Shown here in pieces: positions 50,325 through 61,678 of a stretch of 64,000 nt of DNA. How positions within the stretch are numbered: position 1 is the first letter of the stretch; every line of letters starts with the position of its first letter. A program made the translations under genes and the position numbers. Source of the stretch: Anaeramoeba flamelloides (Eukaryota; Metamonada; Anaeramoebidae); contig JANTQA010000026.1 of assembly GCA_027625915.1 (NCBI GenBank), forward strand, positions 3,968,001 to 4,032,000. The letters are read 5' to 3'. The notes beneath the pieces were generated by a model that saw nothing but the letters and a program-made list of their open reading frames with translations, searched no databases and was not told the DNA's origin.

Positions 50325-51558
50325 TAAACTTTGTTTCAGTCAAAGGGGATTGAAAAATTTTAGTCACTAATTATTTTTAATAAAATACATTAAAAGTAAT
50401 AAAGAAGAAATAATTAGAATAATACACCTCAAAGAATTGTTGATATATAGTTAATACTGGTAAAACTTATTAATCAATAGATTTTTTTAAAAATTGAAAA
50501 GTTAAAATTATTATTATCCACATTGAGAAAAACAACAATAATTATTTTGAACTTCTACTAATATTTGAATAATAAATAGGAAACAATTTTGACGTCCTTT
50601 TCCATAATTTTCCTATAGAAGCCACGTCCCTAAACGAAGTGTGTTGGGATTTGTGGTCTCCTTTTGAAAGAGAAAAACAAGATAAAGTGGAAAATTTTTC
50701 CTATTTATTAAACAAATATCATTTTAATCTTAAAATTAAAAATCAAGGACAATTCCAATAGAAACCAATATATTTTTTTTAAAATAATTCCTACAGTATC
50801 AATAAAATTAAAATAACCGTTTTTACCTTAGTGACTAGAGGTCTAGTAATAAAAAAAAAATTGAGAAACAATTGCATCTCAAAAAAAAAAAAATTGAGAA
50901 AAAGAAAAAAGGAAATATTTGAAAAAATGTTCAAAAATTTTGAAAATTTCTAAAATAAAGTTTTTTTTTGAATATCTATTCAAATCTTATAAATGTTTAT
51001 AATTTATGGGAAAATTATTAAATTTGAATTTTGGTCAAATTCTAATTTTTTCAATATAGTCAATTCGATTGAAATATATCTACTGTAGTCATTTAAAACA
51101 CCCTTTACTGGTAGGTTAAGACATGTTAGGGTAGGTTAGAGTATGTCTGGGCGGTTTGGATGATATACTGGGGAATTTTGACAAGGATTTTGAGAAAAAA
51201 AATAATTAAGAGACCAATTAGACTTTAGCAAATTTGTTTTCAGGGGAAAAAATTTCCACATAACTAATTCTGTTCAAATTGATTTCCGAACAAATTTTTT
51301 GAAAATACTTAGTATTGATGATTTCGAGATTTTGAATATTCTACAATTTAAGTAATAAAATACTACCAACCACAAAATAATCTTTTTGATTTTTCCGTCC
51401 ACAATTATAAAAAACCATTAAAAATCATCAAACCAATAATAATAAAACAAGAAACTCTTCAAAAATATGAAAAAAAAATACAATTTGACCAAATTTGATA
51501 TTTAATAATATACCCTAAACACCCATTGTAATTGAATCATTTGACTGGAAAATATTTT
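50325..51558. mobile_element. MITE family E, copy 3, with family K inserted
   Basis: Left end TTTAAACTTTGTTTCAGTCA; right end near 51558 (ATTTGACTGGAAAATATTTT) matches the right end of copy 2. Removing family K copy 2 (508 bp plus a four-base target) leaves about 722 bp, against 706 bp for copy 2. Confidence 0.7.
51008..51515. mobile_element. MITE family K, copy 2 (TTAA type), nested in family E
   Basis: Begins GGGAAAATTATTAAATTTGA and ends with the complement of GGGTATATTATTAAATATC. It is flanked by TTAT and TAAA, which look like mutated TTAA. It aligns in reverse with 23045-23533. A G-rich part near 51110-51170 (GGTAGGTTAAG, TAGGGTAGGTTAGAG) stands out from the A/T background. Confidence 0.65.
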
Positions 51559-52849
51559 TGTTCAGAAAGACTATTTAATCTCTTAATAAATTCATTTTTT
51601 ATTGATTTTATTTTTAATTCGAAATAATAACAAGTGAAAAAAATTAGTCCAAGAAAAACTTTTATATTACTGTTGAACAAGATGGTTCACTTTCGATTTT
51701 TTTTAAGAAATTAAAATAAAGAGATAAATCAACAACTCAATAATTGTATTTTGATTAGTGAAATAATAACGAAATAGATACAAGTTATTAAAAATAGACA
51801 AAAAGTGTTTAAGAATCAAATAATACAATATTTCTTTTAATTTTAAATGTTTATAAATTACATTTAAATAAAATTATTGTGAAAATTATTGAGGCTCTAC
51901 CCACCCAATAAGTTTTCTTTCTTCTTTTTAATTTCTCTAAAAATTAACCAAAATCAAAAAAGACAAAGTTTATACTGTCCCCTTTTCTCTGGATTATACT
52001 TTTTGTGAATGAAATCAATTCTTCAATAATTGATTGGGTGTTGATTATATTGTCAAATATCATCATTTCCTATACAAATAAAATGAAAATTAAACCAAAA
52101 TTGCATGAATTAATAATTGGATTTCAGGGGGGTATTTGTTACGAGTTAATTTGGCATCCAAACTTTTGTGGCTCAAACATTTCTTATTTATGTGATAATC
52201 CTTTTAGTAATAATTCATTAAAAATTACAAATTAAAACAAAAAAAATATTTGATAGCTATTTTTTTAAAATCTATCTTCTCGATTAGTTCACTTTACTTC
52301 TACTAATGATCTCGGTTTAACTTATAGTATATAAAATAAACAATATAAAACACTCCCCCATGACAAATTGAATAAAATCTTCTCTTCTTGAATCATGATT
52401 ATTAGCCTACCAAAAAGTTTCTTTTCTCTGAGGCTGTTTCCTTGACACTTTTAGTCTCTCAAATAAATTTACAAGAAAAAGTGAAAAAAAAAATTCTTTT
52501 TTCTTTTACGCTCTAGAAATTATTTATTCTATTTTATTTTAAATTTTGTTCTATATATTTTTTTTGATTAAAATCCAACAATTCTATTTCAAACTTTATA
52601 TAAATCGCCAATTTGGTTTAACTCTGGGTTGGGTTTCAGTTTATAATCTTCTCTCAAAAATTGGAAATTTGTTTCTTATTAATACCGTTTAACAAATAAT
52701 ATAGAAAAAAAAATTATTTTTCAATTTCTCAAATCTTGTTCATTCAGAATGGGTATAATGAAAAATCAAAAAAAAAACCTTACAAGCCAATAAAAAATTG
52801 AAAATAATCAAGGTTAATTTATCATTTTGGAAAAAAAGTAAAAGATGGA
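51559..52849. other. Intergenic stretch without recognised gene
   Basis: One open frame at 52005-52235 (+) reads a 76-residue peptide with a somewhat less biased composition than its surroundings, but no family was recognised and no exon partner was found. The rest is A/T-rich. Confidence 0.35.
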
Positions 52850-53238
52850 AAAAAAAGTGAAACACAGTTTTTCATTGGGAACCTTACTGAAAATGAAAAG
52901 TAAAGTAAATAAAAAGAAGAAACCAATTAACTTCAAATAATAATCCATAATATTATTTTCAATCAACCCTACAAATCCAATTTAAATCTAGTTTCTTTAT
53001 CGAAATTCTTCATGTGGTTTTTGAGATCCCAAAAATAGTCAATTTTTTTGAACACATTTTTAATAATTGATCAATCAAAGAAAAGCCCATACAAAAAGAT
53101 AGTATTCTGTAAAACTGTTATTGTGCAGAAGTCCTTCATTTTGTCTTTATTTATTTATTTATTCTTTTTTAATTGATCTTACTTTGAATTTTCAGGTTCT
53201 ATTAATGTTCCCAATTTAAAACTGTGTTTCAATTTTTT
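52850..53238. mobile_element. Inverted-repeat element, family N
   Basis: Left arm AAAGTGAAACACAGTTTTTC then ATTGGGAACCTTA; right arm complementary (TTCCCAATTTAAAACTGTG). About 390 bp. Inner arm sequence is shared with family M. Target duplication is unclear. Confidence 0.55.
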
Positions 53239-53405
53239 TTCCTGTTTCACTTTTTTTACACAATGGTTACCTTTTTCCTATCAAACTTTTATGGAAAAAT
53301 AATTTTTTTTTCCAATTGAAAAAGAAATGAGTGAAACCAAAAGACCTTACTTCATTTCTTCAAATTCAATAAAATCTAACAAATTTTCTCGAATATTTTG
53401 TATTA

Positions 53406-53989
53406 AGCTACTTCCAATAAAGCGTGGCAAATTTATTTTAAAATATATCTTTTAAAATCAATCCACACAAAATTATTTAAATATCCCAAATAATTAACAA
53501 CCAGAATTTATAAATTCTTGATAGTAATTCAATTTGTTTCTTAGTAGTGTATTACATAAATAAAAGATATTAAATTTTCTGATTTCGATTTTATATGATA
53601 TTTTTTAGGTATGAAAATTGGTGTTTATTATTTCCTTTTTGATTGAAAAAACCGTTTTCTTAACTTGTTTAATCTCAACAAATTTTCAAATAGAATTGAA
53701 AACATATAACTGCATTTTATTGTTTAAAAAAATATTTAAACCTTTGCCATATTTCCTGTTTTTTATTGAAATTGGACGTACATTGTTTTCTCTAAAAAAA
53801 GTCGATTTTTTTTTTCATTTTTTGGAAATATTTCTACAAACATATTTTGAAAGAAATACCTTAGTACTAGATTCAATTGTTATTAATAATAAACTTAATT
53901 TGGTAATGTCAATTAATGAATAATTTCAATAATAAAGATGATTTTTTATGAAATGTAAAAAAAAATGCCCCACTTTTTTGAAAATACCT
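53406..53989. mobile_element. MITE family F, copy 3 (inverted relative to copy 1)
   Basis: 584 bp between TA and TA: left AGCTACTTCCAATAAAGCG, right the complement of AGGTATTTTCAAAAAAGTG. Full-length alignment to 28375-28966 in the opposite orientation. The + strand frame at 53618-53923 lies wholly inside and is not a gene. Confidence 0.75.
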
Positions 53990-54059
53990 TATATTTTGAA
54001 AAATCAATTATTTTTGAATAAATTTTGAAACTCAGGGAAAGCTAAAGACAATTTTTTTA

Positions 54060-54640
54060 AATTATTATTTTTGATAAAAAATCTTAATTTTTTTTTCTGA
54101 TCAAAATAAACTAAATTCCCAAAATTTGGATACAGTTTAAACTGTTGAAAGAATAGAAATACCCCACTTTAAATTCAATTTGGGAATGATTTTGATTTTA
54201 CAAACTATTTCATTTTTTGTCTTTTTTGTTTTTGTTTTCATTTCCTTTTTTCAAGTTACATAATTTGTTTCCTTTAGATCAGGAATTTTTTTTCAATGGT
54301 TGATAGAAGGTTAGTGTTGAGTTTGTTAAATAGGAAAATCACAGATAATTAATTGATCGATGTTATCTTATCATTTGTTCGATCAACAATTTTTTGGTGA
54401 AATTTCAACAAATTTACCAATACATTTTTTTTTCAGCTCGTTTCATTATTTTGGACACACCAATTTTTTTTTTTCGTTTTATATTTTTTTCTTTTATTTG
54501 GATTAAAATGATTACTAATAAAAACATTAATACTGGGTAACTTAAATATGGGTTTTATCTTAGGTTTGGAAAAATATAATAAATTGGGTTTTATTTTACC
54601 TATTTTTGATTTTGGGAGTTTCCAAATTTTTGGAATGAGG
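54060..54640. mobile_element. Repeat family I, copy 2
   Basis: Aligned with 31985-32640; here it stands alone, not inside family H. Inverted AAATTTGGA motifs lie near 54118 and 54625. Boundaries are approximate. Confidence 0.55.
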
Positions 54641-54782
54641 TTTTAAGAATGAAAAAAAATATAACAAAGATTTTCTAGATTTTAGAAATCTTTAATTATT
54701 ATCATTTTATGATTTTTAAAAAAATTAAGATTTGATTATAACCAATTTCTTATTAATATCAAAGCAATTTTATATATCACGA

Positions 54783-54820
54783 ACACAAACGCAAACCCAC
54801 ACACACACGTACACACACGC

Positions 54821-54853
<33 letters not shown>
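54783..54853. repeat. CA/CG and AT microsatellites
   Basis: CA-rich units with scattered CG pass into a long (AT)n run, about 120 bp downstream (in transcript sense) of the WD40-BTB stop codon. Confidence 0.85.
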
Positions 54854-54855
<2 letters not shown>

Positions 54856-54970
54856 AAACTCAGTAATACTGAATATTCGGAAATATTTATAAAAATATTA
54901 CACAAAAAAGTTTTTTTTTTTTGTTTGTTGTGAAACGAATGAAACTTTAATCAGATTATATCAATGTTTT

Positions 54971-56770
54971 TTATTTTAAATTAAATTTTTTTTTTATTTT
55001 TTTCAAATAAAAAGGAAAATTACAATGCTTATGTAGCTGATAATAGTCCTGTGCATCAAAGAGGTCTTTGTAAATTAATTGTGGGTCGTCATCTGATGTT
55101 AATTCGAGATGATTAAAATAAAGATATTTGAAAAAATGATTGAGTGCTTGTAATGATTTACCTGAATAATCCTGTATTTTATTGTTTTTTGTTTGATTTT
55201 TTTCTTGCACAAATTCGAAAAAGGCACGAAACAATCCACATTTGGCTAACAAAATGAATTTGTGGACTTTGATTTCTGTTGTTTGTGGGTGTTTTTCCCT
55301 TTTTCCATTTTTGACTTTGTTCGCTGTATGCTTCACTATTATGGAAACCTCTTTGGAATTATCATCAGAATAAGCTTTGATTAAATCGGATTGCAAAGTT
55401 TTGGTTTTATAATTTGGAATTTCCAATTTGAGAAAGATTTTTTCGATTTCCTTCAAGGAATAAAAATATATTTTTTTACCATAAACCCATTCTAAAAACT
55501 TGAAAGTTTCCTCTTTTGTGAAATTATTTTCTAAAATTTTTTTGGCTTCTGCCGGCTCCATTGAACACCGCAGTTTTATAAGGAATTTGTGGACTGGGAA
55601 GCCAAAGATTTTCAAATCGCAAAATTTCTGGTTTTTGAATATTTTGAGAAAATTGTTGGAGGAATGTGAAACGATTTCCAATTCGTTGCCGATGTTGATA
55701 AGAGCCAGGCTTGATACATTTGCAGCATAAATATATTTTTTGTTTAAATCAAAGCAGCAGGAGCAATTGTCCTTTAGGCTCACAAAGTATAGTAACTGTG
55801 TTGTTTCAAGATCCCATATTTTCAGTTTCCCGTCATAGCCGCCCGAAAAAAGATAGCCCCATTTGATCCTTAGAAACTTTGTTCCGTTTTCGTGTCCCTT
55901 AAAATTTTGAAGGTTTTGGTAGCTGTGGGCGTCCCAGCTTTTGATTGACCCTTCTTCCTTTTCGCCAAAGCCCGAGCTTGCTGTGTAGACAACGCCATCG
56001 CGGCTCACGATATCATTGATAAGTGAAGAGTAGTCGTCGGCCTGAAATGTTTTGACGACTTCGTTGCATTCGGGATCAAGGACAGTAACCTTCCCGCTGT
56101 TTGTCCCCGCAAAGATTTTCCCCGAACGCTCTTCGAGCGTGACACAAAGATGCTGGTTGTCCTGTGTCTGGATTCTTTTGACTAATTGTGTTGTTTCAAA
56201 ATCCCAACAGAGAATTTCTTGCGTTTGCCCAAAGGAGTAAATCCTATTTTTGTAATCGATCGTCCCATAGACACGCTTTGTGTTTCCAAAAAATTCTTTC
56301 GCTACCTCCTGCGTTTTCGGATCGGTTACAATGATTTTTGTATCCGAGGAACACACAACTATTAGGTTGTCCTTTTTTCTTTTTCGGATTTGACATACCC
56401 AATCGGTGTGCAGAGAATCATTTTTAGAATCTTTTTTTTTAAGATCCTTTTTGTTTGTTTTTTTGATTGGTTTTTTTGATTGGTTTTTTTTATTTTGAAG
56501 CAAGAAATTGAAAGCGAATTGAAAAAGAAAGAAAGTTTAGGATCATGTTTTTTTGATTCAAAAAAATAAAAGAAACGGTGCAAGAAAATTAATTTGGATT
56601 ACGTCAAGAGAATTAAGCGGTGTTTGGCTAAATTTTCCAAAATAACTTCCAAGATATAAATTTTCTTTGTCAACACAAATCGATAAAATATTGTATTTCT
56701 CAAATTTGAGGAACATTTTGGTTTCTTCAATTGGTAATTCTTTTGGTTTTGTTGGTTTTTTGTTGCTCAT
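54971..56770 (-). CDS. WD40-propeller protein with tandem BTB domains, about 547 residues, two exons
   Basis: Likely an adaptor: the propeller binds a partner and the BTB part dimerises or recruits cullin-3 (family knowledge, not shown here). Exon 1 is 56770-56603 (MSNKKPTKPKELPIEETKMF start) and exon 2 is 56446-54971; the 155 bp GT..AG intron keeps phase. Residues about 20-310 carry weak WD40-type repeats (GYLFSGGYDGKLKIWDLETT; GKVTVLDPECNEVVKTF). A short, degenerate BTB follows at about 318-400 (KFCDLKIFGFPVHKFLIK). A second, fuller BTB runs from about 422 to the end (IKVHKFILLAKCGLFRAFF; DPQLIYKDLFDAQDYYQL). The last third is clearly related to the RCC1-BTB protein at 62115-63966. The middle of the gene is noticeably richer in G and C than its surroundings. 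Reading exon 2 alone from an internal ATG at 56503 would lose the first blade. Confidence 0.85.
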
Positions 56771-58208
56771 TTGAAGGTTTTTTTCTCTTTTTTAAAAAAA
56801 AAAATGGAAATTTGATTTTGCAAAAAAAAATAAATAGGAAAATCGAAAAAATCTCATTACAAATTAAAACTCCTGGCTTTTTCAAACCTTTCAAACATTT
56901 TAAAAGGCTGAAAAGCTTTCTAAAAGTGTGGTTTTTTGTCTTGTTAATCAACTATAACAAGAACTTTTATGAATAACTAATAATTTGTAATAGATAAGAC
57001 TTGGTTAAATGTTCAAACATAGGAAAATTAGAACCAGACACTAATTTGAGACAATTAATGAAGCGAAAAAGTTGCAAATTGAATCCCATACAAGAAACGG
57101 GCCCAATTCGACAATGTTTTCTGATTTTCAAATGATCTTCTTGGTAAGGGATTTGGAACTTTTAGACAAATGTTTTTTCCAAAGCTAAGAGAGTACTGAA
57201 TTTGAAAAAGGTAATGATTAAACTTGATAAACAAACACCTTTATCAACTTAGGGAAATGAATTTTCATTTTTTGTCTTTTTATTTTCATAATAAAATTTT
57301 CAATCAAAAAGATCTGAATCTTTTTTGTTTGTATTTTTGGATAAAACCGAAAAAGAAAAATATGAAAAAAATTTTTATTTTGATATAACCTCAGTTTTTA
57401 TAATTTCTGAGAGTTTGAATTCACAAATAACGTTTCAAATTTAATCTTATTATTTTTATTTTTATTGAGAAAGTGTAAATTACACAATAGATGTTATTTT
57501 TACTGAAATTTCCTTAAAAAGAAATTTAAGCTGAAAATCACAGATATTTATGGTTACCAAAGGAAGGGAAAGAAATGCCCAAACGATCTTTATGATTAAA
57601 AAAGCAACATCAAAAAAGCAACAACAAAAAAGAAAAGAAAAAAGGAATAAAGAATAATCAAAAAAAAAAAAGGGTTTACAAGAAGCAGTTGGTAAATAAT
57701 CAAAAAATAAAAAATCAATTCTATCTTTAATTTAGAACACCTAAAAATACAACCATAATACTTTTGATTAATCTAATTTCATTTGAGAATTGATCCTTGG
57801 AATGTTCACTTGGGGAGGGAGGTTGTTGTTTAATTGTTGTTCTTTTCTTTTTCTTTAAGATCTGATTTACTTTAAACCTTTTATGTTTTTTTCCTTGGTA
57901 TTTTTTTGTTTTTGTTTTAAAGTTACTTATAACTTTGTATTTGAGTGGCACAGTATTAGCAAGTAACAACTTGATCTTTTTTCATTTGTAACTCTTCTTC
58001 TCAATAAAAAGAAAATTTAGCAATGATTGAAATGGTAAAACGAAACAAATAATTTTATTTTTAAAACACAGCAAAAAGTAACCAAATATTAATTAATTGG
58101 AGATGAGAAAAAATTGATCTTTTATTTTATTAGTAATTAATTTAATTAATTTTTAAAAAAATATAAAAGAGTTCTTAAATTTTTTTTTATAAATCTAGGA
58201 GGAATATA
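56771..58208. other. Spacer between the WD40-BTB gene and foldback O
   Basis: Contains the promoter region of the minus-strand WD40-BTB gene. A minus-strand frame at 57969-57727 encodes a basic 80-residue peptide (KKHKRF, QQPPSPSEHSKDQ); no family, exon partner or domain was recognised, so it is not called a gene. Nothing else was seen. Confidence 0.35.
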
Positions 58209-58985
58209 CTATAATTGCGATTATTTGCGATGCGATGATTTGCGAGAAAAATAATAATTTTTTGATTTGTAGCTGGAATGGGGTCTAAACTTACAAAACG
58301 TTGACGTGTGTGTTGATTCTTTGTTGTGTGTATCAAAAAAAAATTTTGGTTCAATAGAATAAAAAATATGAATTGGTCAAAAACTACAATTTTTATTCAA
58401 AAATGCAAATTTTGAAATTTTCAAAATTTGCTAATATTTGCGATTTATTTAAGATCTTTTATTTAACATTTTCATTTTTATTTAACATTTTATTTAACAT
58501 TTTATTTAATATTTTATTGAACATTTTATTTAACATTTTATACGGGTAGGTATGGTATGGTAGGCAGGGTAGGTAGGGTGCGTTAGAGAGTGTTAGAATT
58601 GCGTATGGGGGGTATATTCGGTTAGTTAGGTTTCGTAGGGTGTGTTGAGTAAGTTAGGAAAGAGTGTGGTGGGGTATGTCACTCAACTAAAATATACTAA
58701 TCCTACCTAACACACCCCTATAAAATGTTAAATAAAATGTTAAATAAATCGCAAATATTAGCAAATTTTGAAAATTTCAAAATTTGCATTTTTGGGTAAA
58801 AATTGTAGTTTTTGACCAATTCATATTTTTTATTCTATTGAGAGAAAAAAATTTTTTTGATAAAAATAACAAACTATCAACACACATGTCAACATTTTGT
58901 ACGTTTAGAAATCAAACAAGACACAAAATAAAAAATTATTATTTTTCTCGCAATTAATCGCATAGCAAATAATCGCATTTTCAGA
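58209..58985. repeat. Foldback O with arms of about 270 bp and a G-rich loop
   Basis: The left arm starts ATTGCGATTATTTGCGATGC and the right arm ends with its complement (GCAAATAATCGCATTTTC). The arms remain complementary for about 270 bp (shared AAAAACTACAATTTTTA and TTTTTATTCTATTGA-type blocks). The left arm has about six tandem TTTAACATTTTA units where the right has about two. The loop (58545-58715) is G-rich on the + strand, with GGTAGGTATGGTATGGTAGG and GGGTAGGTAGGGTGCG. It encodes nothing. It is a likely foldback DNA element; no certain target duplication was found. Confidence 0.75.
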
Positions 58986-59002
58986 AATTTACCTATATAG
59001 AT

Positions 59003-59493
59003 AGAGCAGTGAAAAAAATACCTGACATGAAAAAAATCCCGGACAAGATTTTGAATTGTGAATATTAGTCAAATTATTGTGTAATTTCATTTATTTACAA
59101 TCAAATTCCTTTTTTTAAGAATCGAACTTTTACAATTATAACCCCCCATTTATTAGAATGATGATTGATGAAATCACACTTGTTCAAAACACCATTCAAT
59201 CAATCAAAAAACAAGAAGAAAAATTATCATTTTCTAAACTCTAGTAAACCTCAATAAAACTCGATTGTTTTTCAAAAAAAGTTGATCAACATATGGCTAT
59301 CAAACAATTACTCAAGTATTCTAGAGACACCTTACTTTGATGAACTTTAGGTAGGTTTAATACTAATCTCATAAAAGAATTGGTTATTTATAATAAGGAT
59401 TTCATTGAAATTAGACAAAAATTTTACTAATATTCCCAATTAATAATCTTGTCCGGGATTTTTTTCATGCATGGTATTTTTTCCCCTACTATA
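59003..59493. mobile_element. MITE family A, copy 2
   Basis: About 491 bp, the best preserved A copy. Left end GTGAAAAAAATACCTGACAT and AAAAATCCCGGACAAGATT; right end their near complement, AATCTTGTCCGGGATTTTT and GGTATTTTTTCCCCTAC. It is flanked by TATA-containing sequence on both sides, suggesting a TA target. It starts fewer than 20 bp after foldback O. Confidence 0.8.
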
Positions 59494-59569
59494 TAACTAA
59501 TAGAATTGATCTTTTTATAATCGGTCATTTGAATAAATAATAATTTTATTGTTTTAAATGTTTTATTAA

Positions 59570-60066
59570 GGACTACGTTCCCACCCTTAAGGGGGTTGAG
59601 TAATTATATTATTTCACTTTCACTTCTCACAAAAAGTTTTTATACGAAAGAAATTAGACAAAAAAAAAACATTTTTTGTCTTCTTTACCTTTTCACAAAG
59701 ACTTTTTTTCTTTGTTTTTCAATGAAAAGGAAAATTGAAAATAACAAAAAAAAATAATTGCAAAAAATTGCTTTTGAGGATTTTGAAGTGCATTTCAAAT
59801 TTGAGAACACTTAAAACTTGCAAAAGCAAATTTAAAAAATATGTTAGAACAGCCCAAGAAATGGTATTTTTAGTTCATAAAGTTGAAATAGAAATTCTAA
59901 AATATTAAAATGAAAATTTTGTATGATCTATCAAGGGAAAAATTGTAAACATTTCACATTTTTTCTCAAAGAAATTCTCCTGGGACAAATATTACGTAGA
60001 TTAAATAACTCTTTCAAGGGTGGTTTTATTAATTATTCCCACTGTTTTCACATAAAAGCATAGTCC
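59570..60066. mobile_element. TTAA-flanked element family L (497 bp)
   Basis: Between TTAA at 59566-59569 and TTAA at 60067-60070. Left end GGACTACGTTCCCACCCTTA, right end the complement of GGACTATGCTTTTATGTGAA, so the terminal inverted repeat is short. A second, inner pair of complementary blocks (CCCACCCTTAAGG and CTTTCAAGGGTGG) lies further in. No coding content. Confidence 0.6.
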
Positions 60067-60480
60067 TTAATTGGAATTAAATTGAACTGTTGGAAAATAT
60101 ATAATAATTTGAGAAATAACATTAATCTCTTGATATTTTTAAATCTTGTTGAAACTAATAAACTACTGAAAAAATAAAGGTTGTGTTATTAACCATTCTT
60201 TAAAGGTAATCAACCTAAAAAGCATATATTTATTTATGTTATCATTGACAATGAAGAGATATGATTCAATAAAACTTGCTATTTTAACTGGAAAATGTTA
60301 ATTTATTTCGAGTTTTAAATTCTATCTAATATAGGCAAGATTATACATCTTAAAAAGTAATTATTTTTTTTTAAAGTAGAATTTTAAGTGTTTTCAAAAA
60401 GAAGGCTTTGTTGCTGTCAAAGGTAACTAAAATAAATTTGCCACCCTTTATTGGAAATAGCTTAGAGAGTCCACAAATTA

Positions 60481-61673
60481 AAGTAGGAAAAAAATATACC
60501 CGTCATGAAAAAAATTTGATACAAGATTTTTAATTGTGAATATTCGCAAAATTAATATGTAATTGCTCTTATTTAAAATCAAATAACTTTTTTTTTTTAA
60601 GGGTCTAGTCATTTACCTTGAATATGCTCCATCCTCAAGGGGTGAACTGAGACCAAAAAGGGTATTCTGAAATACCCTTTCTTTTGGTTGACAACATTCA
60701 AATAACAAAAAAAAATTTTCATTGGATCTCTTTAACAAAAAATTCAACCAAGAAAAATAAGTTTAAATGAGTTCTCAATTTCAAAAAATCAAAATTTAAA
60801 AAAAAAAATTAATCTTTTCTTTATTATTTTTTTTAATCTCCAAAGGATTAAATTTCTTCAATTTTAGAACAAATTACTTTCTTGAAGTTCGCAATCAATT
60901 TGGTTCGATTTAATCTGATTTGTGGTTATTTTGTAACCCTCTAAATTTGACCAAGTGATGATATTGTGATATTCTTTCGATAAAAATAACTCATTTGAAA
61001 AATGAAAAAAAAGAAAAAAAAAATCATCAAGATCTCAAAAAGTGCCAAAGATCAAGACTTCAAAACTGACATAGTTTTTTTCAAAATTGTAATTGACGAC
61101 CATTCTAATTGAAATTTGAGTTTCAATCTTTGGCGCTTTTTTCTAAAAATGTCCTTATCTTTAGTTGTTGATTTTTAGAGATCGATTGTACGTAATCGGT
61201 TGGTTGGTTTTTGATTGTTGTTAGTACTCATAAAAAATACTAAAAAGTTTTTTTCCATTTCAGAAAAAAAAATTTCACCGTAATGACTCGACCCTTAAGA
61301 ATCAAATTTTTAATCTTGATACTTATCTACTAATTAGAATGATGATTAATAGGATTCCACTTGTTGAATACTCGATTCAATCAATCAAAAAACAATAAGA
61401 AAAATTACCATTTTCCAAACTCTAATAAACCTCTATTAAACCCTATTGTTTTTCAAAAAACGATGATCTATTTTTATTATCAAACAATTATTTGAGTATT
61501 CTATAGACACCCGACTTTCATGAACTTTAGGTAGGTTTCTTACTGTATTTAGTGAATAATTTGATTAGTTATAAAAAGGATTTGATTTTAAATATAAATC
61601 ATTTGCTAATATTAACAATTAAGAATCTTGTAGGTGATTTTTTTCAGGTACTGGTATTTTTTTCCCTCCTCTA
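60481..61673. mobile_element. MITE family A, copy 3, interrupted by family B
   Basis: Left end AAGTAGGAAAAAAATATACC with CGTCATGAAAAAAATTTG; right end TACTGGTATTTTTTTCCC. Removing family B copy 2 (694 bp plus one TTAA) leaves 495 bp, against 491 bp for copy 2. Family C copy 3 starts about 5 bp after its right end. Confidence 0.75.
60601..61294. mobile_element. MITE family B, copy 2 (TTAA type), nested in family A
   Basis: 694 bp between TTAA at 60597-60600 and TTAA at 61295-61298. Left end GGGTCTAGTCATTTACC, right end the complement of GGGTCGAGTCATTACGG. Uninterrupted family A copies have a single TTAA at the matching position (TTTTTTTAAGAATC), so TTAA is the duplicated target. Confidence 0.8.
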
Positions 61674-61678
61674 CCATA

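Noticed and set aside
51105-51175. Telomere-like G-rich repeats
   Set aside because: The GGTAGG/TAGGG units are irregular, few and inside family K; they do not form a telomeric array.
52005-52235. 76-residue frame on the + strand
   Set aside because: Composition is slightly less biased than its surroundings, but no family, partner exon or conserved motif was recognised.
53618-53923. 101-residue frame on the + strand
   Set aside because: It lies entirely within MITE family F copy 3, is not open in the other copies, and has no domain.
57727-57969. Basic 80-residue minus-strand frame
   Set aside because: Lysine-rich translation of A/T-rich DNA with one unusual Pro/Ser patch; there is no supporting exon structure.
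60080-60461. A fourth copy of MITE family F
   Set aside because: Only the last 35 bp or so (GCCACCCTTTATTGGAAATA) match the family end; the rest does not align and no left end was found.
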